Assembly (NCBI GenBank): GCA_025526915.1
Contig: JAHLKH010000028.1
Location: 1 to 64,000, forward strand
Direction of reading: 5' to 3'
Length of the DNA: 64,000 nucleotides
Origin: Entophlyctis helioformis
Lineage: Eukaryota; Chytridiomycota; Chytridiomycetes; Chytridiales; Chytriomycetaceae
Shown here piece after piece: positions 24,251 through 34,144 of this stretch. The first letter of the stretch is position 1. Each line of letters starts with the position of its first letter. A program made the translations under genes and the position numbers. The notes below the pieces were generated by a model that saw nothing but the letters and a program-made list of their open reading frames with translations, did no database searches and had not been told where the DNA came from.

Positions 24251-27200
24251 TCATTGCTTTCGTTGTTGTTGAGGCGGACTCAACGGTAGAGCACAGTCGT
24301 CCGGTAGAGTGGCAGTGGTTGTGGTGGTGGTGGTGGCGGCGAGTCCAGCCGTCCGTGTCTCCAGCTGGATCTGTGTCTGTAGACGTCCAATGAACGACTC
24401 GATCCTCGACCGCGTCGCGTTCTGTTGCGACTCCAGACCACGTAACTGCACTTGCAGTCGTTTGATCTCATCAAACAGATCCAAAAAGTTGCTGTATCCG
24501 ATGCCGGGTGATGTGAGGACGGCATGGTCGCCGTCAAGGTATGTGTCGAGCGCAGACTGCAGCTTCTTGAGCCGTGCTTCGAACTCTTGTGCGCGGATCG
24601 TTCTGCCTGGTAGCCAACGAGTGTTGATTCCATGTCGGACAGGTCTGCGGTCGTTAAATGGCCAGTGGGCTGCTGCTGCTTCTGTTTTGGCTGCTCGACT
24701 GGCGATAAAGATGGGCGGAGCTGGCCCTGATGATGGCGCTAGAGTTGGCTGGGCTGCATCCAAGGGCATCGCTGTGCTGCTGCTTGGCAGAGATGGCTCG
24801 CGTGCACTTGGCACACTGGCTTGCTCGGGCATGCTTATGCGAACAAACCGACCGGTTACAGCATCAAACAAAAACTCTGGTGTGCGCGGCTGTGGGCGAG
24901 AGCGAGATCTTGACGCGACAGTTGATATTGCTGGTGCTGGCAATGCGACGAGGCAGTCGGTACTCGCGCGGTCTTGTCATCTGCCAGCGGACATGGCGTC
25001 CTAGTTCATCGCGGTGGTCAGCAATCCGGCTTCAGCTCTTCGGTGCGTCATGGCTTGGCTTACTCCAACTGCAGTCCAGCCAGAATCCGCAGCTGATGGC
25101 TCTGGCACGACGTCTTGAATGATGGAGGGAGGATGCATATCCGCCGATCTGTGATGGATCATCCGCTTGCTTCTTCCACCAGACATACTCGCTAGCCGCA
25201 TCGCCTTGACTCGCCATCTCAAGCCGTACTTGAGCCCCAGTTGCTGCTCGCGGTCAGAGAGATCAGACGTCCGTGAATCCCACTGCCGCTCTTGTCTCAA
25301 GCAGTCGTCCGCCTGGACCACATCATCATCATTCAGACTCATGCCAGTTCGGTAACACGGGACAGTGCAGGTTCACTTGGCGTACCTCGAACCACTGGCG
25401 CACAGCCAGTCGCACCAGCTCGCGGTTGTGCCATGCCTTTGCCTCGGCGATGCGTGCTTTGGATGACCGGCGCTGCGCAACGTACTGTTGCCAGGCAGAA
25501 AAGACCTTGCGAGACAGGCCAAGCCCCCAAAAAGCAATCGGCTGCACATGTCTCGCCACATAAATGCGCTTCCAGTCGGGTCGCCTAGAGACCCACCGGT
25601 CCATGTACCGTCCAAGAAGATGGGTTTGTGTAAAGTGAACCTGCAGCTCGCCCGTGTACTGCACATCAGAGATCGCGTCAGCATCGCTGCATGGCATTGT
25701 GCGAGAGATTGCCAGTCTGCCATACCCGCTCCCACACAAGATGTCGGTAGTGTCCTCGCCACAGTGCAAACGCGCGCGTGAGGTACGACGACTGGTAAAT
25801 GTGCAACGCTCGCTGCTCCAACCGCTGAACACGGCGCTTGCGGCGATGCACCACCAGCCATTGGCCAAAGCAGTGCTTGAGAGTATCTGGCAAGGCGTTA
25901 ATCAGCCAGTTCGCAAGTGCACAAATCTACTTGTGCTCGTATACCATGTCGCCTTGCGCACGCCAACGCCTGGTATCTTGCTTCTTCCATGCGGCGTTTG
26001 AGCATTCGAGTGTTGGCCCATGTCTTCCATGCTCGAATCACCTGCCAAGCCATCCATCAGTTAGAGTCACTCCGCCAAGACAGCCATCATTGGCACTTGC
26101 AATCAAGACATACCGCTTGTGCTTGCGACATGCCGCGCAGCTTGCGGATGGACATGACAATATCGTCGTATTCGCGGTGCTCCATGAGCCGTTCGCGCCA
26201 AACACTAAACACACGTGACTGAGCAGACACTTCCCGCTTGTAGATAAACACCGCGAGCGATGTACGCACGGTCCTTCTCTCGTTCACGTATCCCTGAAAG
26301 GAACCACCAAGAACGCGTTAGCATCGTGCATGGTGTCTTGAAGAAAACATGCAGGGATCGTGATGGCGACTAACCCTCCATGCCCGAATGTGGCGCATTG
26401 CCGAAACACGATCGTGATGTGCCATGGCTAACCTCCAGCGCATCCGCTCATGGCGTTTGGCTATAAGCCGCTGTGAGTTGCACCATGTCAGTCCAGCCAT
26501 CACCCAATGCGGCAGGCATTGCTACTCAGGCTCACCTTGTGCCATAACAGGATGCACTCGTTGAGCAGGCTAAAGTACCGAAACCGCGCGGCCGTTCTTG
26601 CTGGTTTGCTCTAAAGTTGGCCACCCGGACATGATCTGACCATGCGCGGATAACCTTGGACAGCAGTGTCTGCTCGTGATACGCGACAACAGGCAGCACT
26701 TTGGTCGCGCAGTCTGCGTTCATGGAGCGCATTGGCACGAATCATGCCAAACACCTGCCGCACAACAACTTGCTGCCGGAAGGCTGCTGCCTGACCGCGA
26801 TGGCATGTTAGCATATCGTCTTGCAATGAAACGCACACCAAGCAGACTCCTCACTTTGCGCATCTTGGCTCGCAAGGTTATCCTGTCGTAGTTGGCTCCC
26901 ACCCATACTGACCATGCTCGTTCAACGAGTCTGCTCTGCATCCACTGTGCTGCGAGCTGCTTGCGCTTTGTCTTGTTGGTCGAATTGACAGAGTGGCTCA
27001 TGAGACCTCTGACAGCCTTTTGCAGCAGGTTCGGCGGTAGTGGTTGGCTGCACGGTCTTCAGCATCGCGCTCACGCTTGTTCAACGAGACAAACAACCTC
27101 CACGCGTCCAAACAGCTGCGAGTGAGACGGGTGGTGTGGTGCAGGACGCCTGGCTCGAGAAGTGCTCTTTCCCGTACTGCCTGCTGGTCAGCGAGCCTGT

Positions 27201-28683
27201 GCATCCACCGCCTCATTGCAACCTGCATCGTATGCTTGGAGTGCCACGATACTGCGGCCCGCTTTGCAGACACCAACTGCATCAGCCCTCGAACAGCGCG
27301 CTGCTTTGCATGGCGTTCGTACAACAGCGACAGAGCATCAGCCTTGGCATAGGCCCGTTGGCGCTGGTTGGTCTCGGACTGCCAGCGTTTAAACCATGTC
27401 CTGGCCAAGTGGCGATGATAACACCAAGTCGCTGTACCAAGCTTGTCGCGCTTGATCTTGGCTTGCATCCAACGCAGCCGCCACTTGCAAAGAGCACGCC
27501 GGGCAATTTGCCGCAACTCGAATGTTGATGCAGTTGCTGTGTGCAATGCAGTGTTAGAATACCATTCCAGCATGTTGATGTTGGATGCCCACCTTGGCGC
27601 ACGACACGAGTCTCGCGAACAAAATGCGCCTGCTTCCATCGGCCGAGCGCTTGTCGCTTGATTCTCATTTGGCAATGAATCTGGGCATGCCCGTCAGCCT
27701 GCCGTATCGCCTGCCGACGCCTGAACCTCCTCTCCCACTCTGCAAACAGACGCGACTCGAGGCTGCGTATCCGAACGCGAAGAGCGAGCTCGTTTTGCAG
27801 CTTGGCCACTCGTCGACCTTGAACCGAGTCATCCAAGCACGGAAACGTGTGCTGCAAGCAGTTTTGGCGGTGCCACGATGCAGCCTGGTGGTGTGCGGCA
27901 GCCTTGGTTCTCCGATGATCAGCATACGCCTTGAATGCCCTCAATGCCGTAGACATGCTGCGTCTCTCGGCTGTTGCAGTCAAGAGAGTAATGCCGGTCA
28001 GCAATAAAATCCCGGCAAACATCCACAAGCATCTATCCTGGATTCTTGCAGGGCAATGACGACGCACCGTGGACCTGTGCACGAACAGCATTTGCCTTTA
28101 TGTGCTTCTGGGCATCCACATAGGCTTTCCACGCGCTCCATGCTTTCCCGCAGACGGTGAACTTGTAGTGCACATCGGCGCGGATGCTTGACCGCCAATC
28201 GCCATCTCCGATCCATGCCTGCATCTGGTGCTGGGCCGTCTCTTGGTGCCATGTGAGAAAGCATCGACGAAGCAGGCGGCTGTTGGTGAACGAGTCTGAA
28301 CGGCGAATTTGGACAAGGTGCCGCCAGTGCTTCGCTGCGCGACGAACTGCAGCGTCGTTGACGGCAAGAGGTGCTGGTGCAGACGGTGCTTGGATGGTGC
28401 CGAGGGGCTCGCTGCTTGCTGCAGGGCTGTCCAAGGCTTCTGTCGATGTGCTCTTGCCGACAGCATCCTCGGCTGTGTTGAGCGGAATCCATACGTTGGA
28501 ACCAACGGCGGCCAAGCTGGACGCGGCCGCTGAGTTGGCTGAAGCGGCGGCGTGAGAAGCAGGACGCTTGTTGAGCTTCTTGTGTGGATTGGCTTGCTGC
28601 TGCTGCTGCTGCGTTTGCTTTCTGGGTAGCCGCACCGCTCGCTGCGGAGGCTCGAGCACGCTCAACGGCCGGCTTGACAGCAT
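24251..28683 (-). CDS. SFI1: SFI1-like centrin-binding repeat protein (exon structure unresolved)
   Basis: Long helical protein built from repeated short units with a Trp and basic/hydrophobic residues spaced every 30 or so residues, typical of Sfi1, which lines up centrins at the centrosome or spindle pole body. Examples read on the minus strand: RRCFLTWHQET, GKAWSAWKAYVDAQ, RLFAEWERRFRRRQAI, RRALCKWRLRWMQAK, LARTWFKRWQSETNQ, QVAMRRWMHRLAD, RLVERAWSVWVGA, KVFSAWQQYVAQRR, VRQWFEVRQ. They are spread over at least eight open segments from 28683 to about 25330 in all three frames, so several introns and probably some missing bases separate them. The 3' segment (24943-24251) has PEFLFDAVTGRFVRI, a coiled coil (LDLFDEIKRLQVQLRGLESQ) and a Thr/Gln-rich end. 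I place it in the same gene because it has no ATG of its own. Start at 28683 is tentative. Confidence 0.65.
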
Positions 28684-28946
28684 CCCTGTTCGGACGAGAC
28701 TTGCACTTCAGCGATTTCGACGACTGAACAAGCGGAGAACCAGCCGTGACAGATCGTCAGCTGTCATTGCCCGAGTCGTCATCTTGACGTCCACATCCAA
28801 TGCACTGGCCACCACAGATACCATCACGCATTGCTTGCTCATTGCTTGTTCATTGCTTCCAGCCAAGACGGGATGCGATCAATGATGTGCACACAACAGA
28901 CGCAAAGGGCAATGCCGAGTTGGCACAAGCCAGGCAGTCCCAGGAC

Positions 28947-29974
28947 TCAGAGCTTGATAATGAGCTTGCCCGTGTTGATGCCCGAGAAGAGACCAACAAA
29001 CGCCTCGGGTGCGTTCTCGATGCCCTCGACAATGTGCTCGCGGTACGACAGCTTGCCCTCACGACCCATGTCTTGATGTCCGTGGCAAAGCGCTTCATGA
29101 ATTCGGGGCTGGCGAGCTGCTGGCCAATGAGCAAGCCCTGGATCTTGATCTGCTTGCCAATGATCGACACGAGGTTCTTGATGTGGTACGACTCGCCATT
29201 GTACTGCGAGATCATGCCACAGGCGGCAATGCGGCCGTGCGTGTTCATGTGCGTGAGGGCAGCCTCGAGGTGCTCGCCACCGACATTGTCAAAGTAAATG
29301 TCGATGCCCTTGGGAGCTGCAGCGCCGAGAGCAGCAGCCACCGACGACACGGTCTTGTAGTTGAATGCCTCGTCAAAGCCAAACTCGTTCTTGAGCAGCG
29401 CAACCTTGTCGTCGGAGCCGGCCGAGCCGATCACGCGCAGGCCCTTGATCTTGGCGATTTGGCCGACGACGAGGCCGACGGCACCGGCCGCACCCGACAC
29501 AAACACAGTCTCGCCCGCCTTGGGAGTGCAGAGGTCGATGAGGCCGTAGTACGCAGTCGCACCAGGCATGCCAGCAATGCCGAGGTAGTACGACAGCGGG
29601 AGAGGCGCGCTCGTGTCGAGCTTCTGGGCAGGCAGCTGCGCGGGAAGCACCGAGAACGACTCGAAGCCAATGAACGTCGAGACGGTGTCGCCGACCGTGA
29701 TGTCGCCGCGCGAGCCAGCAATGACCTGCGCAACACCGCCGCCCTGCATGGGCTTGCCGATGGTGAAGGGGGCCGAGTACGACTTGGCCGTGGTGTTCAT
29801 GCGGCCGCGCATGTACGGGTCGAGCGACAGGAACAGGTTCTTGACGACGAGCGTGCCAGCGGGGAGGTCGGTGGGGATGGTGAACGGCGTCTTGACGACC
29901 TCCATGTGGTCGGTGGTGACGAGCGCTGCGCCGGGGTCGGCCTTGAACAGAACCTGCGTGTTGGTGTGCGACAT
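28947..29974 (-). CDS. MDR-family NADP-dependent oxidoreductase (prostaglandin-reductase-like)
   Basis: Single-exon medium-chain dehydrogenase/reductase of the leukotriene B4 dehydrogenase/prostaglandin reductase type: no zinc ligands, reduces C=C bonds of enals and enones with NADPH. Signs: LFLSLDPYMRGRMN near the N-terminus, GKPMQGGGVAQVIAG, GIAGMPGATAYYGL, the nucleotide-binding turn SGAAGAVGLVVGQIAK, FDEAFNYKT and DIYFDNVGGEHLEAAL. Near 29064 the frame shifts from DIKTWV to REGKLSYREHIVEGIENAP and GLFSGINTGKLIIKL, ending with a stop at 28949-28947. In the uncorrected frame the protein would instead run on through unrelated sequence to 28850. One added base gives 342 residues, the family length. 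Start at 29974 matches the family N-terminus. Confidence 0.85.
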
Positions 29975-30547
29975 GGCGATGACGGACGGATGGATGCGGT
30001 GGCTTTGTGGGAGTTGGAGAAAGGCCGACGCGACGAAAGCGGCTGCGTTTTATGCGGGGGCGTGTCGGCGAGTGGAACAATGAGCACAGATGCGGAGAGT
30101 GCTGCCGCCTGGTTGGTGCACCATTGTTGCGAGGGGCATGCGGCATGTGGCATCGGGTATGGGGCATGGGGAAATAGAAAGCAGAGCCAGGTGCACAAGT
30201 GGCAGTCGCTCATGGATCAGCAGGCAGCCTTGGGTCGCTCGTCATGCAGACAAGACGGATGCTGTGGCGATACAGCCAGTGGCAGCGACAGACAGACCAG
30301 CCAATGGACTCTCGGATCAGGACCGCCAATGGCAGCAGCCGTCGTTGAAGGGGTGGTTGACGACGAGGAGGTTGAGGCGGAGCGAATGATTGAGCGTCCA
30401 CAGACCCTCTATCCAGGCGAGCATCAGAGTGCAGACACCCTTGGTCAGATCACAGCCAAAGCAGGGCGAGCTGGCAATGGTGCCACTATCAAAGCAGCTT
30501 GCAAAGCAGGCGTTGGCGCGGTCAGATCTGGGAGGAGTGGCCGTGGT
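29975..30547. other. intergenic region
   Basis: About 570 bases between the oxidoreductase start (-) and the CDCA7-like stop (-). It holds the oxidoreductase promoter and the neighbour's 3' UTR. The long plus-strand frame crossing it is antisense to real exons. No gene recognised. Confidence 0.5.
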
Positions 30548-32038
30548 TCATTCGTCACTCTTCAGAAGCGTCCTCGGTTTGGCATCTTCAGACCGTTCTA
30601 TAACCTTGCGCGGGATGACAACCATTGGCTTTGGACGACGTTTCGTGCCGCTGTCGGCGACATTATCGTCCTGTGCATCCTGATCGTCTTCAGCATCCTC
30701 GTCCTGGTCATCTTGGCCGCTCTCCTCCGACTCTTGCTCGGACTCGGTCTCGTTGTCGTCAGAGTTCCAGCCAGCTCTGCGACTGCGTCGTTTGGCACCT
30801 CCCCGAGATGCAGGCATGGGCTCACTGGCGCGACGCTGCCGGTCACTGACGTCGTAAGTCTTTCTGAGCACGCTTTTGGGTCCAAGCGTGTAGACGCGGC
30901 TGCCCTCATACAGCGGCGGCAGAATACCACCGGCAGCCTTGCGGCGACAGAAGGAGCAGAGACAGCTATCCGCGCATCTGTCGTTTGCAATCACGGACAG
31001 GCTCGTGTTAATTGTGGCAGATATGGATGCGTGCACACATGCTTGCATTGCAGATACGTGGCTTGATCGACTTGCCTTGGACACGACCAAACACCGCCAG
31101 CGGCCTGGATAGCAACAATCTCTTCCATAGTCTGGTCATACCGCATAATGCAACGCGCGTGGAACAGCTCGTGGCAGTCGATCTTGGACTGCTCGCCGCG
31201 GCGGTTCGTGACGACGCGGCTGCTGTTGCACTGGACCTTTGGGAAGTCGTCTTTTTGGCGGCAGTGGTGGCAGCTGTTGCTCGTCAGAGAGCCAGAGCGA
31301 ACGTAATCGGGCAGTGGGCCAGCAATCGGCGTGGAAGCACGTCTGTAGGCCTTCTTCTTGCGCTTGACCTGATTGTCGTCTTCGTCATCGTCGGCGTATC
31401 GCTTGCCAGTCTGGAAGCGTTGGAGATGAGCCATGCATGCACCTTGTGAGCATCGCAACGCAGCAGATCTGGCATGTGTTCAAGTTGCTGGCACGACGAC
31501 GGCAACGACAGCAAGACATGGACGGACCTGACCGGTCAGACGCTCACTATGGCGACGAACAAGCGGCTCGGACGTCCTTGCACGTGGCTCAGATCTGGGT
31601 CTGCGGGCAGGTGCGGGACGCTTTGGGACAGGGATGTCCTGCTTGATCTGGTGGCCAAGGCATGGTGAGATATGCGCAGTCGGAAGCAAGAGCGGCCATA
31701 CGAGAGAGAGAGCAGCAGAGAGCAGCCGGCGGATCACGCTGGACCGATGCCCAGCCACTGCGCAGCACACACGCACACGCACACGCACACGCACACACCT
31801 TGTCGAGGCCAAGGTCCTTAAGAAGCGCTGCTGCTCCGCGATCCGCTCGAGCCGCTGCTTCTCGTAGTCGGAGAGTTCGGTGGCGGCAGCCTGCCGCTGG
31901 AGCACCTGCAGCTGTGTCTGTGAGGGCGTGTGCACACGAGGGCCTGCGTGTCAGTAAACGTGCCGGCCAGCCAGTCGGCCAGCCCGTCGGCCAGCCAGCG
32001 CCGCTTGCTGTCAGCCCACCACGCACCTGGCCGAGCAT
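30548..32038 (-). CDS. CDCA7: CDCA7-like zf-4CXXC_R1 zinc-finger protein
   Basis: Nuclear protein with the cysteine-rich zf-4CXXC_R1 domain found in CDCA7, the partner of the HELLS/LSH remodeller in DNA-methylation maintenance. Exons on the minus strand: 32038-32027, 31917-31799, 31638-31533, 31442-31076, 30977-30548, giving 344 residues after one base is added near 31820 (needed to read FLKDLGLDK). The N-terminus has the SDYEKQRLERIAEQQRFL helix with the LGL motif seen in related proteins. The zinc domain reads SNSCHHCRQK, DCHELFHARCIMRYDQ, WSCPRCADSCLCSFCRRK; the last part is formed across an intron that must be GC-AG (CCAAG then GCAAGT at 31075). The C-terminus is basic, then very acidic (ESGQDDQDEDAEDDQDAQ), then basic. 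The link to DNA methylation is inference from the family. Confidence 0.82.
31766..31798 (+). repeat. CACACG-type microsatellite at a splice donor
   Basis: Tandem ACACGC/ACACAC units. On the minus strand it reads GTGTGTGCGTGTGC..., and its first GT is the donor of the second intron of the CDCA7-like gene, so repeat-length change would alter that intron directly. Confidence 0.75.
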
Positions 32039-32080
32039 AAGACGAAATCGCGCCTGCCGCTGTTTCCCGACAAGATCAAC
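32039..32080. promoter_or_regulatory. 42-base spacer between divergent start codons
   Basis: The proposed ATG of the CDCA7-like gene (-) is at 32038 and that of YHM2 (+) at 32081. If both starts are right, the two genes share one very short promoter and their leaders must overlap or be nearly absent. No TATA-like element is visible. Confidence 0.35.
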
Positions 32081-33803
32081 ATGGCGGCCGCACCAGCAAA
32101 GAAGGTCGGCACTGCCCGCTTGGCCAGCGGCCATGTCCACAGCAGCCACTGACCTTCATCCCACATACAACACGCACACATACAACACACATACAACACA
32201 TACACAACACGCACAACACACGTGTTTCCTTACAGACTTCCTCGTGGACCAACCTCGCTCTCGGCGCAGGCATCCAAGTCTTTGAGGTTTCGACGCTCGG
32301 CCAGCCGTTCGAGGTCATCAAGACGCACATGGCTGGTGGGTCTCGTGTCTTGCCGCCCGTCGGCACCGAGTGGCACAGAGCCTGCTCTGCCATGCATGGC
32401 TGTCTGGCTGGCTGTCTGGCTGTCTGTCTGTCTGTCTGGCTGTCTGTCTGCATGCCAGCCTACAAGCCTGCTCGTCCACACAGGCAGACATGCACGCAGC
32501 ACACCCATCTGCGTGGATCGGATCGATAAGCATTGGTGATGGCCTTGCGATGGCTGGCCTGCCGAGCTTGCTGGTCGTGCTGGCCTGCTGGCTTGCTACG
32601 TTCATGCCGCTCTCAATTCGCAATCTGAATGCGGAGCTTGTGGTCGGGACTGGACAGCTGACCCTCTGCATGCCGCTGTCAGCCAACCGTGGCGACGGTC
32701 TGCTGCAGGCCGTCAAGAAGGTGTACCAGCGAGGCGGCATCTTTGGCTACTGGACCGGCCTCATTCCCGTACGTGCCCCGTCGGCTGCTTTCCTGCCTTC
32801 CACTGCCCTCATCGGCTATCTGCAAGCATGTGTGGCTCGGCCATGGTGGTCAATGGTGGCGCTCATCTGCCGTTGCAGCAAGATGCGGCCAGATGGCATT
32901 CACCGCGCGCACTGCCGCGCATGCTTGCGGCACATGGACAAGCTTATTCTGCCGTTGCTGCGCGAGACTGCTGCGGTCGCCTGCCAATGGCCGCTCGCCG
33001 CTGGCTCGACACTGACTCTGTGCCTGTTGCTCTTCCATCCAACAGTGGGCGTGGATCGAGGCTTCGACCAAGGGTGCGGTTCTGCTGTTTGCCAGCAGTG
33101 AGATCGAATATGCCACCACATCCTACTTTGGCCTCTCCAAATCAGCGTCAGGTATCCTTGGCGGCATGGGCGGCGGCATCGCCCAGGTGCGTGCATCTCG
33201 TCTTGATCTGGCCGGGCGTTCGCGCCAAGCGTGCCGATGCTGACAACACGGCGACTAGGCATACACGACTATGGGCTTCTGCACGTTCATGAAGACGGTC
33301 GAGGTGACACGTCACAAGAACCCGGCGCCGTGCAGTCCACATGGGCGGTCGCCGCCGACATTTTCCGGCGTGAGGGCATCCGCGGCATCAACAAGGGCGT
33401 CAACGCCGTCGCGCTCCGCCAGTGCACCAACTGGGGCTCGCGTCTCGGCATTGCGCGCATCACCGAATCCACCATCACGGGCCTGCGCGCACCCGAGAAC
33501 CGCTCCAAGCCGCTCTCCGTCTCTGAGCGTCTGCTCTCGTCGGTGGTCGGCGGCGCGCTTGCCTGCTGGAACCAGCCCATCGAGGTCATCCGCGTGGAGA
33601 TGCAGTCGCAGAAGAGCGACCCCACGCGGCCGGCCAAGATGACGATTGTCAACACGGCCAAGTGGATCTGGAACTCGTCTGGCATCCGCGGCTTCTACCG
33701 CGGTGTCACGCCCCGCATCGGTCTCAGCGTGTACCTGACGGTGTGCATGGTGTTTGGTGGCGACCAGCTCAAGGCCTGGGTTGCGGCTCAGCAGAAGAAA
33801 TAA
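32081..33803 (+). CDS. YHM2: mitochondrial carrier YHM2 (citrate/2-oxoglutarate exchanger)
   Basis: Inner-mitochondrial-membrane carrier of the MCF superfamily. Exons 32081-32104, 32236-32335, 32683-32768, 33046-33186, 33259-33803, each intron GT-AG and in phase; 298 residues once one base is restored at the CCC run near 33321. Three carrier repeats: [19 protein letters not shown] (the PxE/D signature of repeat 1), then [66 protein letters not shown], and repeat 3 [14 protein letters not shown] followed by [12 protein letters not shown]. This set of signatures is specific to Yhm2. The yeast protein exports citrate and supports cytosolic NADPH and mtDNA maintenance; that role is assumed here. 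The frame break lies between HKNP and GAVQSTWAV. Confidence 0.9.
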
Positions 33804-33902
33804 AGGCATGGTGGCGGCAGGCGTGCTCGCGTCCCACACAAGCGTTTGTGCACCCGACTGTTTGCTCTCTCCATCACCATCAGTCTCTTGAACGCGACGG
33901 AT

Positions 33903-33948
33903 ATGCCTGCAACGATTGGCTTTGTTGGTCTGGGTGCCATGGGGTTCG
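33903..33948 (+). pseudogene. orphan first exon of a 3-hydroxyisobutyrate/6-phosphogluconate-type dehydrogenase
   Basis: An ATG opens MPATIGFVGLGAMGF, the N-terminal NAD(P)-binding turn (GLGAMG) of beta-hydroxyacid dehydrogenases, and stops exactly at a good donor (G then GTGAGA at 33949). An AG at 34051-34052, followed by GCATGGCATAG, would continue as GMA and then stop or slip. Nothing further of a dehydrogenase is visible before the HEL2 3' end at 34145. It lies in the space between the stops of YHM2 (+) and HEL2 (-). I read it as the remnant of a gene whose body has been lost, or a misassembled end. A chance match is possible because the stretch is only 15 residues. Confidence 0.35.
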
Positions 33949-34144
33949 GTGAGATGCCGGCCTGCTCCGTGGCTAGCTTGCACTGGCGAGCAGCCCATAG
34001 CAGCCAGTCATCCATCCATGGCTGACATGGCTCGAGTGCATCTCGTCCAGGCATGGCATAGCTTCGTGTATTGCAAAACAGGAGAGAAAGAAAGGGCAGG
34101 ACCGAGTGTAGATACATTGCAGGGAGACGCACGCGCCGTCCCGT

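Noticed and set aside
29009..31066. Long plus-strand open frame of 685 codons
   Set aside because: It is antisense to the MDR oxidoreductase and the CDCA7-like exon, which have clear domains on the minus strand; its translation is low-complexity with no motif.
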